A DNA stretch of 21,837 bases from UBA1573 sp016794285 (GTDB lineage Bacteria; Pseudomonadota; Alphaproteobacteria; Micavibrionales; Micavibrionaceae), in contig JAEUKO010000032.1 of assembly GCA_016794285.1 (NCBI GenBank), positions 1 to 21,837 on the forward strand. The letters are read 5' to 3'. The first letter of the stretch is position 1, and each line of letters begins with the position of its first letter. A program made the translations under genes and the position numbers. The notes under the pieces were generated by a model. It was not told where the DNA came from. It did no database searches and saw only the letters and a program-made list of their open reading frames with translations. Of this stretch, positions 7,980 through 15,076 are shown in pieces.

Positions 7980-8015
7980 CCAAGAGGTTATAAGAATAGG
8001 CCTTACAACTCTTGG
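7980..8015 (+). repeat. Long imperfect hairpin in the leader of acetoacetyl-CoA synthetase
   Basis: CCAAGAG (7980-7986) pairs with CTCTTGG (8009-8015). After one bulged G, TTATAAG (7988-7994) pairs with CTTACAA (8002-8008) with one mismatch. The loop is 7 bases. The stem is too long to be likely by chance in 300 bp and probably forms if this DNA is transcribed. Confidence 0.5.
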
Positions 8016-8059
8016 GCGTAAGGATAATCCTTTTAATGATAGTTGTGAATACGCCTTTT
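8015..8059 (+). repeat. Hairpin closed by GGCGTA/TACGCC followed by four T
   Basis: GGCGTA (8015-8020) pairs with TACGCC (8050-8055), which is followed by TTTT. An inner near-palindrome AAGGATAATCCTT (8020-8032) adds a second helix. This is terminator-like in outline, but the T-run is short and the closing stem only 6 bp, so an attenuator is possible rather than shown. Confidence 0.3.
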
Positions 8060-8091
8060 CGATTCCACCTTATCGGAAAACGGGTTAGACT

Positions 8092-10089
8092 ATGGGGGAC
8101 GATTTGTCCTTTCCAGAAAGATTTCTCATGACGAACGATTCTACCCCGCCTTCTCCTTTATGGACTCCTTCCTCCTCGCGGGTGCGGGGGTCTTCTCTTT
8201 ATGATTTTGCCCGCAAAGCAGGGTTTTCGGGCGAAAACTACGAGGAGATATGGCAATGGTCGGTGAGCGAGATTGGCGAATTTTGGTCAAAAGTTTGGGA
8301 CTATTGCGGAGTTATTGGAGAAAAAGGTTCGGTTTCACTCGAAAATGCTAACAAAATGATGGGAGCCAATTTCTTCCCCGAAGCGCGGTTAAACTGGGCG
8401 GAGAATTTGCTGCGGCGGCGGGACGATGGGGTTGCTCTCATTTTTCTTGATGAAGCAGAGCGAGAGCGGCAGTTAAGTTTTCGTGAACTGGCCCATCAGG
8501 TCTCTCTTATGCAGCAAGCTCTCAAACAGGCGGGGGTGGTGGCCGGAGATCGTGTTGCTGGTTATATGCCGAATATGCCGGAAACCTTGATCGGGGCATT
8601 GGCAACAGCCTCTTTGGGGGCAATCTGGTCTTCGGCTTCCCCTGATTTTGGGGTGCAAGGCGTGGTGGACCGTTTTGGGCAAATTGAACCAAAAATTCTT
8701 CTTACGGTTGATGCGTATTTTTATGGTGGGAAGACGGTCGATTGCCTTTCGAAACTTGCCGAGATTTTACCGCGCTTGCCTTCGGTTGGGAAAACAATTG
8801 TATTTCCCTTCGTAGCAGAAAAACCGGACCTTTCGGCTCTTCCTTCGGCGGAGCTTTGGGGAGATTTTGTTGCGCCATTTGCTGCAACAAATTTGACCTT
8901 TGAAAGAGTGAAGTTTTCTCATCCCCTTTTTATTATGTTCTCCTCGGGAACAACAGGAGTTCCTAAGTGCATTGTGCATGGTCACGGGGGAACATTGCTG
9001 CAGCATATGAAGGAACACAGGCTGCAATGTGATATTCGTGAGAACGACCGTGTCTTTTATTTCACCACCTGCGGTTGGATGATGTGGAACTGGCAGATTT
9101 CTGCCCTTGCCAGTGGGGCGACATTGCTTTTGTATGATGGGTCACCCTTTTACCCTAGCCCTTACGTTTTGTGGGACTACACAACAAAGCACGGATGCAC
9201 CCTATTCGGAACGGGGGCCAAGTATATTGATGCACTTAAGGCCAACGGGGTGAGACTCAAAGAAACCTATGATCTTTCTACGCTGCGGACTTTGACCTCT
9301 ACGGGGTCGCCTCTGGTTCATGAAAGTTTTGATTACGTTTATGAGGCAATTAAAGAGGATATTCATCTTGCCTCGATCTCGGGCGGAACGGATATTGTTT
9401 CTTGTTTTGTGATTGGTAATCCGCTCTCTCCGGTTTGGCGCGGAGAAATTCAAGGCCCGGGCCTTGCTTATGCGATTGATGTTTTCTCGGATAACGGGAA
9501 ACCAATGCCAGATGGGGCGGGAAGCGGTGAGTTGGTTTGTACCAAGCCATTTCCCTCAATGCCTGTCGGGTTTTGGGCCGATGCGGATGGCAGCCGATAC
9601 CACAAGGCCTATTTTGACCGCTTTCCGAATATCTGGTGTCATGGAGATTGGATTGAGCGGACCATCCACCACGGATTTATTATCCACGGACGTTCAGACG
9701 CGACGCTTAATCCTGGCGGGGTACGGATCGGGACAGCTGAGATTTATCGTCAGGTTGAGCAAATCCCAGAGGTTTTGGAAAGTATTGCGGTTGGGCAGGC
9801 TTGGGACAATGACGAACGGGTGGTTTTGTTTGTGCGGCTCAAAGAGGGGGAAATTTTGAACGAAGATTTGATCGGACGGATCAAAGCTCGTATTCGGGCA
9901 GGGGCTTCGCCGCGCCATGTGCCAGCCAAAATTTTGCAAGTGGCGGATATTCCGCGCACAAAGAGCAACAAAATCGTTGAACTTGCGGTGCGTGAGGTTA
10001 TTCACAATCGCCCTGTCAAAAACGTTGAAGCTTTGGCCAACCCTGAAGCTCTTGACCTGTATCGGGGGCTTAAAGCACTGGCGGAATAG
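8092..10089 (+). CDS. aacS: Acetoacetyl-CoA synthetase (acetoacetate-CoA ligase)
   Basis: This 665-residue adenylate-forming enzyme would activate acetoacetate with ATP and CoA to acetoacetyl-CoA in the cytoplasm, feeding ketone-body or polyhydroxybutyrate carbon into central metabolism. The N-terminal PLWTPSSSR and EARLNWAENLL segments are characteristic of acetoacetyl-CoA synthetases as opposed to acetyl-CoA synthetases. The AMP-binding signature MFSSGTTGVPKCIVHGHGG is at about 282-300, followed by TTCGWMMWNW, GGTDIVSCF and HGRSDATLNPGGVRIGTAEIY. The C-terminal catalytic lysine lies in PRTKSNKIVE (K627). A second ATG at 8128 would give 653 residues beginning closer to the usual family N-terminus; neither start has a strong ribosome site. 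Its 3' end overlaps the convergent channel gene by 20 bp. A structured leader lies upstream. Confidence 0.93.
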   Translation: MGDDLSFPERFLMTNDSTPPSPLWTPSSSRVRGSSLYDFARKAGFSGENYEEIWQWSVSEIGEFWSKVWDYCGVIGEKGSVSLENANKMMGANFFPEARLNWAENLLRRRDDGVALIFLDEAERERQLSFRELAHQVSLMQQALKQAGVVAGDRVAGYMPNMPETLIGALATASLGAIWSSASPDFGVQGVVDRFGQIEPKILLTVDAYFYGGKTVDCLSKLAEILPRLPSVGKTIVFPFVAEKPDLSALPSAELWGDFVAPFAATNLTFERVKFSHPLFIMFSSGTTGVPKCIVHGHGGTLLQHMKEHRLQCDIRENDRVFYFTTCGWMMWNWQISALASGATLLLYDGSPFYPSPYVLWDYTTKHGCTLFGTGAKYIDALKANGVRLKETYDLSTLRTLTSTGSPLVHESFDYVYEAIKEDIHLASISGGTDIVSCFVIGNPLSPVWRGEIQGPGLAYAIDVFSDNGKPMPDGAGSGELVCTKPFPSMPVGFWADADGSRYHKAYFDRFPNIWCHGDWIERTIHHGFIIHGRSDATLNPGGVRIGTAEIYRQVEQIPEVLESIAVGQAWDNDERVVLFVRLKEGEILNEDLIGRIKARIRAGASPRHVPAKILQVADIPRTKSNKIVELAVREVIHNRPVKNVEALANPEALDLYRGLKALAE

Positions 10090-11038
10090 GTGGAGAAGTC
10101 CAGCGGATTTCGCGTTGAGGGTAGGGGATTTGGATGTTATTTGCAGCAAATTTTTCCCAAATGGCGAACATGACCTCGCTTCTAGCCATTTGCAGCTCTT
10201 GTGTCACGTCCCCCACCCAAAAGAGGAGGGAGAAGTTGACTGAGCTATCGGCAAATTCTTTGAGGAAACATCGTGGGGCAGGATCTTGCAGGCAGCTTGG
10301 ATTTTCAAGGGCGGCTTCAAGGATGAGGTTTTGGGCTTTGCGCAGGTCTGTTTCATAGGCCACCCCAACGGGAATCTGGATGCGGCTTTTGTTGTCAGAA
10401 AAAGTCCAGTTAATCACTTTTCCCGTGATAAAATTTTCATTGGGAACCATGATAGCGCGGCCATCAAACGTTTCAATCAGGGTTGAACGCGCTCCGTTCT
10501 TGCGGACAAGGCCGAGGGTTCCGTCTTCCATCTCCACCATATCGCCTATTTTCATGCTGCGTTCGATGAGCAAAATAAGGCCGCTGACAAAATTCGAGGC
10601 GATTTTCTGCAAGCCAAAACCAAGGCCAATCCCCAACGCGCCCCCCAAAACAGTAAGTGTTTTGAGATCAAGGCCCAAAAGGTCCATGATAATCAGTGCG
10701 GACATAATGTAAAAAATAATCGAAACCGCCTTTTGCATGAGGGCCCGAGAAGAGGGATGAACATAGGTCATATGCCCGATGCGGTGTTCAAAAAATCGTG
10801 AGAGACGGGCGGTCACCCATAAAATCAGCCCCCCGAGAAACACAGATTTCAAAATGGTATAAAGCGTGAATTCAATTTTGCCGAATTTATAAGTGAAAGC
10901 CGCGCTATCTAGAGCTTTTTGCAAGGGGGCGAGATAGCCCTCATGGTCGGCGAAAATCAACGCGCCAAGAGCCAGCAAAATCAAGACCTGCAGCCAGCGA
11001 AAGGTGGATTTTTTAGGCGGAATGTAAAGCGAGTTCAT
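10070..11038 (-). CDS. Small-conductance mechanosensitive channel (MscS family)
   Basis: The protein is 322 residues from the ATG at 11038. It has three or four membrane segments: near the N-terminus (WLQVLILLALGALIF), YTILKSVFLGGLILWV, and IIFYIMSALIIMDLLG. These lead into the glycine/alanine-rich pore helix TVLGGALGIGLGFGLQKIASNFVSGLILLIERSMKIGD, which is diagnostic for MscS. The cytoplasmic beta domain follows (VRKNGARSTLIETFDGRAIMVPNENFI), then the alpha/beta cage ending IQIPYPQREIRW. It would release solutes during osmotic downshock. An in-frame TTG at 11074 would add 12 residues but lacks a ribosome site, so the ATG preceded by AGAAG is preferred. The gene ends inside the 3' end of aacS (20 bp convergent overlap). 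Confidence 0.92.
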   Translation of the reverse strand: MNSLYIPPKKSTFRWLQVLILLALGALIFADHEGYLAPLQKALDSAAFTYKFGKIEFTLYTILKSVFLGGLILWVTARLSRFFEHRIGHMTYVHPSSRALMQKAVSIIFYIMSALIIMDLLGLDLKTLTVLGGALGIGLGFGLQKIASNFVSGLILLIERSMKIGDMVEMEDGTLGLVRKNGARSTLIETFDGRAIMVPNENFITGKVINWTFSDNKSRIQIPVGVAYETDLRKAQNLILEAALENPSCLQDPAPRCFLKEFADSSVNFSLLFWVGDVTQELQMARSEVMFAIWEKFAANNIQIPYPQREIRWTSPPIPPVL

Positions 11039-11109
11039 GGGGCTTCTATGTAGAGGGCGGAAAAGGTTAGACAAGGGAAAAAGGACAGAAAGAGCTCAAA
11101 CCCACTGCT

Positions 11110-11583
11110 TTATGGAAGTAGACTGGATGGGGTGTTCTTGTCAATTGATATAAGGGCGGTAGCCGCTTTGGGAACGCTCAAAATGTACCCTTCTCTTCCT
11201 CCTGCATCAGTTGTCTTCGCCACATTAAAATCTTTGTACAGATTGCTGCCACGTTGTTCAGTGCGAAGGGTGAAATGTGTCGGTTCGGCAAGAGGAGCCT
11301 TGGGTTTTCCTTGATGGACAAAATACGTCGCCGTGCTGGAAGTAAGGTTAAATCCTAAAGTCGTGCCAAAAACTACACCGACAAGATATCTTTGGGCATC
11401 ATAGCTATGGTCTTTTGCAACAGCTTTAAGACCCAAACCTGCAGCAACGATAGAAGCAATATCAGGGTCTATCGTCCCCGCGGCTATGAACGCGCTTGCC
11501 ACTGCGAATGGGGTGATAACTGGAATAAAGCCAGCTCGGAAACCGTGATTGTTCCTATTATTTGGATCACCGTAGATACCCAT
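11110..11583 (-). CDS. Hypothetical protein, probably membrane-associated
   Basis: This 157-residue protein matches no family I recognise. It has a polar, asparagine-rich N-terminus (DPNNRNNHG), then a long hydrophobic stretch at about 17-53 (FIPVITPFAVASAFIAAG and IASIVAAGLGLKAVA) and a second one at about 66-90 (YLVGVVFGTTLGFNL). The C-terminal half is polar and beta-rich (THFTLRTEQRGSNLYKDF, GREGYILSV). This suggests a small membrane or membrane-bound protein without a cleavable signal peptide. A well-formed candidate promoter lies 45 bp upstream on the same strand, which supports it being a real gene transcribed alone. It sits between the mscS-like gene and the cbb3 locus with no evident functional link to either. 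Confidence 0.6.
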   Translation of the reverse strand: MGIYGDPNNRNNHGFRAGFIPVITPFAVASAFIAAGTIDPDIASIVAAGLGLKAVAKDHSYDAQRYLVGVVFGTTLGFNLTSSTATYFVHQGKPKAPLAEPTHFTLRTEQRGSNLYKDFNVAKTTDAGGREGYILSVPKAATALISIDKNTPSSLLP

Positions 11584-11627
11584 TTTTGTCGCTCTTAAAT
11601 ATCACTCTAAAAAACACACAGCCTATC

Positions 11628-11656
11628 CTTATGTATAAAAAAATTCCATATGTCAA
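11628..11656 (-). promoter_or_regulatory. Candidate sigma-70-type promoter for the hypothetical gene
   Basis: On the minus strand a perfect -35 hexamer TTGACA (11656-11651) is followed by a 17-bp, T-rich spacer and CATAAG (11633-11628; four of six bases of the -10 consensus). Transcription would start about 40 bases before the ATG at 11583. Confidence 0.45.
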
Positions 11657-11680
11657 TTTTGTTGTGTTGCCCTTTTCGTC

Positions 11681-11699
11681 CTCTCCCACAAGGGGAGAG
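11681..11699 (+). repeat. GC-rich hairpin CTCTCCC/GGGAGAG
   Basis: A perfect 7-bp stem (11681-11687 with 11693-11699) closes a 5-base loop, flanked by G-rich sequence. No T-run follows, so it is not an intrinsic terminator for either strand. Similar short CTCTCCC/GGGAGAG palindromes occur as dispersed repeats in many proteobacterial genomes. Confidence 0.45.
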
Positions 11700-11715
11700 A
11701 GGGGTGGGGAATAAC

Positions 11716-11727
11716 GGATAATTATCC
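11716..11727. promoter_or_regulatory. 12-bp perfect palindrome GGATAATTATCC
   Basis: This loopless perfect palindrome lies 156 bp before the first gene of the cbb3 locus. Its size and symmetry fit a dimeric regulator site; no regulator can be named. Confidence 0.3.
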
Positions 11728-11798
11728 CTGTAGCGTATCTCAAATAAAATGATTATGAATTGATGCGCGATTTTTAAGGATATTGGGACCTTGCTCTC

Positions 11799-11815
11799 CA
11801 GAGACGAAATCTCTG
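11799..11815 (+). repeat. Small hairpin CAGAGA-CGAAA-TCTCTG
   Basis: This is a perfect 6-bp stem with a 5-base loop, 68 bp before the SafE-like gene. It may lie in the 5' leader of the cbb3 transcript. No T-run follows. Confidence 0.35.
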
Positions 11816-11867
11816 TGGTGTTTGAATGCCGAGATAAATTGAACTAGTGTATGTCGGCTAATCTACT

Positions 11868-11874
11868 AGGAAAG
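11868..11874 (+). promoter_or_regulatory. Ribosome binding site of the SafE-like gene
   Basis: AGGAAAG lies 8 bases before the ATG at 11883 and fixes that start. Confidence 0.7.
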
Positions 11875-11882
11875 AAAATCCC

Positions 11883-12626
11883 ATGTTTCAGTGTGTTCCG
11901 CCGATCATCTCTGGTTCCGAGTGGGGATGGGTTCTGAGCCTTTTTCTAGCGGGCCTCACGGGTGGGTTTATGCACTGTGTTCTCATGTGTGGCCCTTTTG
12001 TTTTGGCTGCACAAAAAAATCAGCTTGGGCGCGTGGCTTCGGTTTTGCTGCTTCCTTATCATCTTGGTCGGTTGGTGACTTATTCTCTCCTTGGTGTTTT
12101 GGCCAATTTCTTTTTGAATGCGGCTTTTTTTGCTTCTCCTTTGCGCGATATGATTTCTGCCGTCTTTCTGGGGCTGGCGGGCCTTTTGTTCTTGGCGCAG
12201 GCGTTTCCAAGTCTTTATAAATTTTTACCATTCTTGACCCAAATCAAGGTCCCCCTTCCCAGCAGATGGATAGAATACGCTTCCAAACCCTTCCTCACTG
12301 CAGAGCGCGGGGAGGGTGATTCGTCCCTAAAATTTTCTATATTGTCTAATTGGCGACTTTTTGGTCTCGGAATTCTTCTTGGGTTTTTGCCCTGTGGATT
12401 TCTGATGGGGGTGCTTCTTGCTGCGGCTGCGGCTCCGTCTTTATGGCTTGCAGCCCTTGGAATGTCTGGGTTTGCCCTCGGAACAATACCCTCTCTGGTT
12501 GTTGTTGCACTGGGGGGGCGTTCGCTTGCGACATTATATCCCACCCTTATGCGGGTTTTATCACAGGTGGTATTTGTGCTAAATGGATGTATCCTGTTCG
12601 TGCTTGCGGGCAGGTTGTTGATTTGA
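11883..12626 (+). CDS. SafE/DsbD-like membrane protein (cytochrome c biogenesis transmembrane family)
   Basis: This 247-residue, six-helix-type protein belongs to the sulfite-exporter TauE/SafE-annotated group related to the DsbD transmembrane domain. The first helix carries GGFMHCVLMCGPF (H31, C32, C36) and a second conserved site is GFLPCGFLMG (P170, C171). Both are hallmarks of this family, which commonly lies beside cco genes. The paired cysteines at helix starts suggest metal (copper) or thiol chemistry in the membrane rather than sulfite export; this is inference from motif and context. It ends 62 bp before ccoN in the same direction and is probably the first gene of the oxidase transcript. 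AGGAAAG 8 bases upstream supports the start. Confidence 0.85.
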   Translation: MFQCVPPIISGSEWGWVLSLFLAGLTGGFMHCVLMCGPFVLAAQKNQLGRVASVLLLPYHLGRLVTYSLLGVLANFFLNAAFFASPLRDMISAVFLGLAGLLFLAQAFPSLYKFLPFLTQIKVPLPSRWIEYASKPFLTAERGEGDSSLKFSILSNWRLFGLGILLGFLPCGFLMGVLLAAAAAPSLWLAALGMSGFALGTIPSLVVVALGGRSLATLYPTLMRVLSQVVFVLNGCILFVLAGRLLI

Positions 12627-12673
12627 TGGTTGCCGCTGTTCTCGAATGCGTGCAAAGCAGGTCAGCCTAAATG

Positions 12674-12680
12674 AAAGGAA
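12674..12680 (+). promoter_or_regulatory. Ribosome binding site deciding the ccoN start
   Basis: AAAGGAA lies 8 bases before the ATG at 12689. The upstream in-frame ATG at 12671 would place this site inside the coding region and lacks a comparable site of its own. Confidence 0.65.
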
Positions 12681-12688
12681 ATAATGCA

Positions 12689-14155
12689 ATGAACACTGTT
12701 TCAGTTAATACCGCTACAGCAGAAGGGGCTTCGCCACACTACAACGATGATGTTGTTCGTCTATTTACGTTGGCTTCGGTTTTCTGGGGCGTGGTTGGTT
12801 TCGCGGCGGGACTTTTTATTGCTTTGCAATTGGCATTTCCAGTTCTTAACCTCGAACCTTATCTGAATTTTGGCCGTCTTCGTCCGCTGCACACCTCGGC
12901 AGTTATTTTTGCCTTTGGGGGAAATGTCCTGTTTGCCAGCAGCTATTACATTGTTCAACGGACCTGTCGGGCGCGGCTTTGGAATGATGCGCTCGCGCTC
13001 TTCACCTTCTGGGGGTATAATTTTTTCATCGTCATTGCCGCCCTTGGCTACGTGTTGGGGGTAACGCAGGGTAAAGAATATGCGGAGCCTGAATGGTATG
13101 CCGATTTGTGGCTGACCGTAGTTTGGGTTTCCTATCTTCTTGTTTTTATGGGGACAATCATTAAGCGGAAGGAGCCTCATATCTACGTTGCAAACTGGTT
13201 CTTCCTCGCCTTTATTATCACCGTGGCGGTATTGCACCTTGGCAATAACGTTTCGATTCCGGTTGATTTTACCGGAGCCAAGAGCTATTCCGCGCCTTCT
13301 GGCGTTCAAGGGGCGATGATCCAGTGGTGGTATGGTCACAATGCGGTTGGGTTCTTCCTGACGGCTGCCTTCTTGGCCATGATGTATTATTTCGTGCCAA
13401 AACAAGCTGAGCGTCCGGTTTATTCCTATCGCTTGTCGATTCTCCACTTTTGGTCGCTCATTTTCATCTATATGTGGGCAGGTCCTCACCACTTGCACTA
13501 CACGGCGTTGCCGGACTGGGCGCAAACACTGGGAATGACCTTCTCGATCATGCTGTGGATGCCATCTTGGGGCGGAATGATTAACGGTCTGATGACGCTT
13601 TCGGGCGCGTGGAACAAACTACGGAAAGATCCTGTATTGCGCTTCATGATTGTGGCTGTCGGGTTCTATGGGATGAGTACGTTCGAGGGGCCTTTAATGT
13701 CGATTAAAGAAGTTAACTCTCTTTCGCACTACACTGATTGGACTATTGGTCACGTTCATTCTGGTGCGCTTGGATGGGTTGGCTTTATCAGCTTCGGGGC
13801 TCTTTACTACATGGTTCCGCGTTTGTGGGGGAGAGCTCAGCTTTATTCTCAAAAACTGGTCAATGTCCACCTCTGGGTGGCCACGATTGGGATCGTCCTT
13901 TACATCTGCGCTATGTGGGCTTCTGGGATCATGCAGGGCTTAATGTGGAAATCTTATAACGAGATGGGTTTCCTTGATTATTCCTTTGTAGAAACGGTTG
14001 AAGCTATGCACCCGTTCTATGTAATTCGGGCAATGGGGGGTGTTTTGTACCTCGCTGGGGCTCTCGTTATGGTCTTTAATTTCTATAAAACCATTAAAGG
14101 GGAAGTCAGAACGTCTGAGTATCCCGAGTTGGCAACTAAGGAGGCTTTGGCTTAA
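12689..14155 (+). CDS. ccoN: cbb3-type cytochrome c oxidase subunit I
   Basis: This 488-residue, multi-helix catalytic subunit of the high-affinity terminal oxidase reduces oxygen to water in the inner membrane and pumps protons. All expected ligands are visible: low-spin heme b histidines H68 (LRPLHTSAV) and H357; CuB histidines H217 (WWYGHNAVGFF), H267 and H268 (AGPHHLHY); heme b3 histidine H355 (TIGHVHSGALGW); and the tyrosine that is cross-linked in cbb3 enzymes at Y261 (YMWAGPHH). Spacing agrees with the Pseudomonas stutzeri enzyme with a constant offset of 10 over most sites. The start at 12689 is chosen on its ribosome site. ccoO starts 1 bp after the stop, and an AAGGAGG for ccoO lies inside the ccoN 3' end. 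Confidence 0.97.
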   Translation: MNTVSVNTATAEGASPHYNDDVVRLFTLASVFWGVVGFAAGLFIALQLAFPVLNLEPYLNFGRLRPLHTSAVIFAFGGNVLFASSYYIVQRTCRARLWNDALALFTFWGYNFFIVIAALGYVLGVTQGKEYAEPEWYADLWLTVVWVSYLLVFMGTIIKRKEPHIYVANWFFLAFIITVAVLHLGNNVSIPVDFTGAKSYSAPSGVQGAMIQWWYGHNAVGFFLTAAFLAMMYYFVPKQAERPVYSYRLSILHFWSLIFIYMWAGPHHLHYTALPDWAQTLGMTFSIMLWMPSWGGMINGLMTLSGAWNKLRKDPVLRFMIVAVGFYGMSTFEGPLMSIKEVNSLSHYTDWTIGHVHSGALGWVGFISFGALYYMVPRLWGRAQLYSQKLVNVHLWVATIGIVLYICAMWASGIMQGLMWKSYNEMGFLDYSFVETVEAMHPFYVIRAMGGVLYLAGALVMVFNFYKTIKGEVRTSEYPELATKEALA

Positions 14156-14156
14156 C

Positions 14157-14918
14157 ATGTTCAAGCATCACGCAAAACTAGAGCGCAATTCCATCGTTCT
14201 TCTGCTGTGCATCATCGTGGTGATTTCAGTAGCGGGGATTGTTGAAGTTCTCCCTCTCTTTCGGACCGAAACTGTCATTGAACCGGTTAAGGGGGTGCGG
14301 CCTTATACACCCCTCGAATTGACTGGGTTTAATATCTATATTCGGGAGGGTTGTTACAACTGTCACTCACAGCAAATTCGCCCTCTTCGTGATGAGGTGG
14401 AACGCTATGGCCACTATTCTTTGGCGGCAGAGAGTATGTACGATCACCCTTTCCAGTGGAGTTCGAAAAGAACAGGGCCTGATCTGGCGCGGGTGGGAGC
14501 GCGATATTCGGATGAATGGCACGTCCGCCACTTGAAGAAGCCTCAGGCTGTTGTTCCAGAGTCGATTATGCCGACTTATGCCTTTCTTCTCAAGAACGAG
14601 GCTCGCCTCCATGATATCGACAAACATTTGAAAACTCTTCGTATTGTCGGGGTTCCTTATACCGATGACATGATTGCCAATGCTTACAAAGATGCCGTGG
14701 CACAGGCAACAACCGAAGATGTTGATCCGAATGTAGCGGGATTAAAGTCTCGTTATGGGGACAAGATCAATGCGCGTGTATTTGACGGAAACGCTGATAT
14801 GGTCTCAGAAATGGATGCTTTGGTTGCGTATTTGCAAGTTTTAGGGACCATGGTTGAGTTTCCCGATGTTGAGGCTGTGGCCAAAAAACCAGCTGAAGAG
14901 GGAGAGCCTGCACAATGA
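14157..14918 (+). CDS. ccoO: cbb3-type cytochrome c oxidase subunit II (mono-heme cytochrome c)
   Basis: The protein is 253 residues. An N-terminal membrane anchor (about 12-34, NSIVLLLCIIVVISVAGIVEVL) is followed by a periplasmic cytochrome c domain with GCYNCH heme attachment (C66, C69, H70) and the conserved SQQIRPLRDEVERYG segment of CcoO. The axial methionine is probably M138 (ESIMPTYAF). It passes electrons from CcoP to the CcoN heme/copper centre. The ATG lies one base after the ccoN stop, with AAGGAGG 12 bases upstream (14138-14144). Its stop overlaps the ccoQ start as ATGA. The C-terminus is extended and rich in lysine, proline and glutamate. Confidence 0.97.
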   Translation: MFKHHAKLERNSIVLLLCIIVVISVAGIVEVLPLFRTETVIEPVKGVRPYTPLELTGFNIYIREGCYNCHSQQIRPLRDEVERYGHYSLAAESMYDHPFQWSSKRTGPDLARVGARYSDEWHVRHLKKPQAVVPESIMPTYAFLLKNEARLHDIDKHLKTLRIVGVPYTDDMIANAYKDAVAQATTEDVDPNVAGLKSRYGDKINARVFDGNADMVSEMDALVAYLQVLGTMVEFPDVEAVAKKPAEEGEPAQ

Positions 14919-15076
14919 CTATCTTTGACGCAATCGTCCATCATGCGCCGCTGATTGGGCTGCTGTTTTTCTTTACGTTCTTTGTTGGCATGGTTGTTTG
15001 GGTGTATCGCCCGGGGGCCAAAGCCAAATACCAGAGTTTTGCCAGTATCCCCTTTGAGGAGAACAAAGATGAGTGA
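14915..15076 (+). CDS. ccoQ: cbb3-type cytochrome c oxidase subunit IV (CcoQ/FixQ)
   Basis: This 53-residue protein was read directly from the frame between ccoO and ccoP. It begins MTIFDAIVHHAP, has one membrane helix (LIGLLFFFTFFVGMVVWVY) and ends with the typical YRPGAKAKYQ...PFEE tail of CcoQ. CcoQ is a small, non-catalytic subunit that stabilises the oxidase complex. Its ATG overlaps the ccoO stop (ATGA at 14915-14918) and its last codons overlap the ccoP start by 8 bp, giving tight translational coupling. Confidence 0.93.
   Translation: MTIFDAIVHHAPLIGLLFFFTFFVGMVVWVYRPGAKAKYQSFASIPFEENKDE

Larger units (their letters stand above)
7798..8091. other. Divergent intergenic region with several inverted repeats
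   Basis: This 294-bp stretch separates the divergent chemoreceptor and acetoacetyl-CoA synthetase genes and must hold promoters for both. No convincing -35/-10 pair was found on either strand. It contains a 15-bp palindrome (7912-7926), a block resembling part of a glycine riboswitch (7893-7967), and two hairpins (7980-8015 and 8015-8055), listed separately. Confidence 0.6.
11584..11882. other. Intergenic region upstream of the cbb3 locus
   Basis: This 299-bp divergent gap carries the minus-strand promoter above and should hold the promoter of the cbb3 locus. It also holds three separate inverted repeats (listed). No good FNR/FixK-type box (TTGAT-N4-ATCAA) was found; the nearest is TTGAT-GCGC-GATTT at 11760-11773, in which only the left half-site matches. 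No tRNA, ORF or mobile element is evident. Confidence 0.55.

Noticed and set aside
11760..11773. Possible FNR/FixK box TTGAT-GCGC-GATTT
   Set aside because: Only the left half-site matches the consensus; the right half has no useful similarity.
12761..13525. 254-residue minus-strand ORF inside ccoN
   Set aside because: Highly basic, low-quality composition antisense to conserved ccoN codons; a shadow frame.
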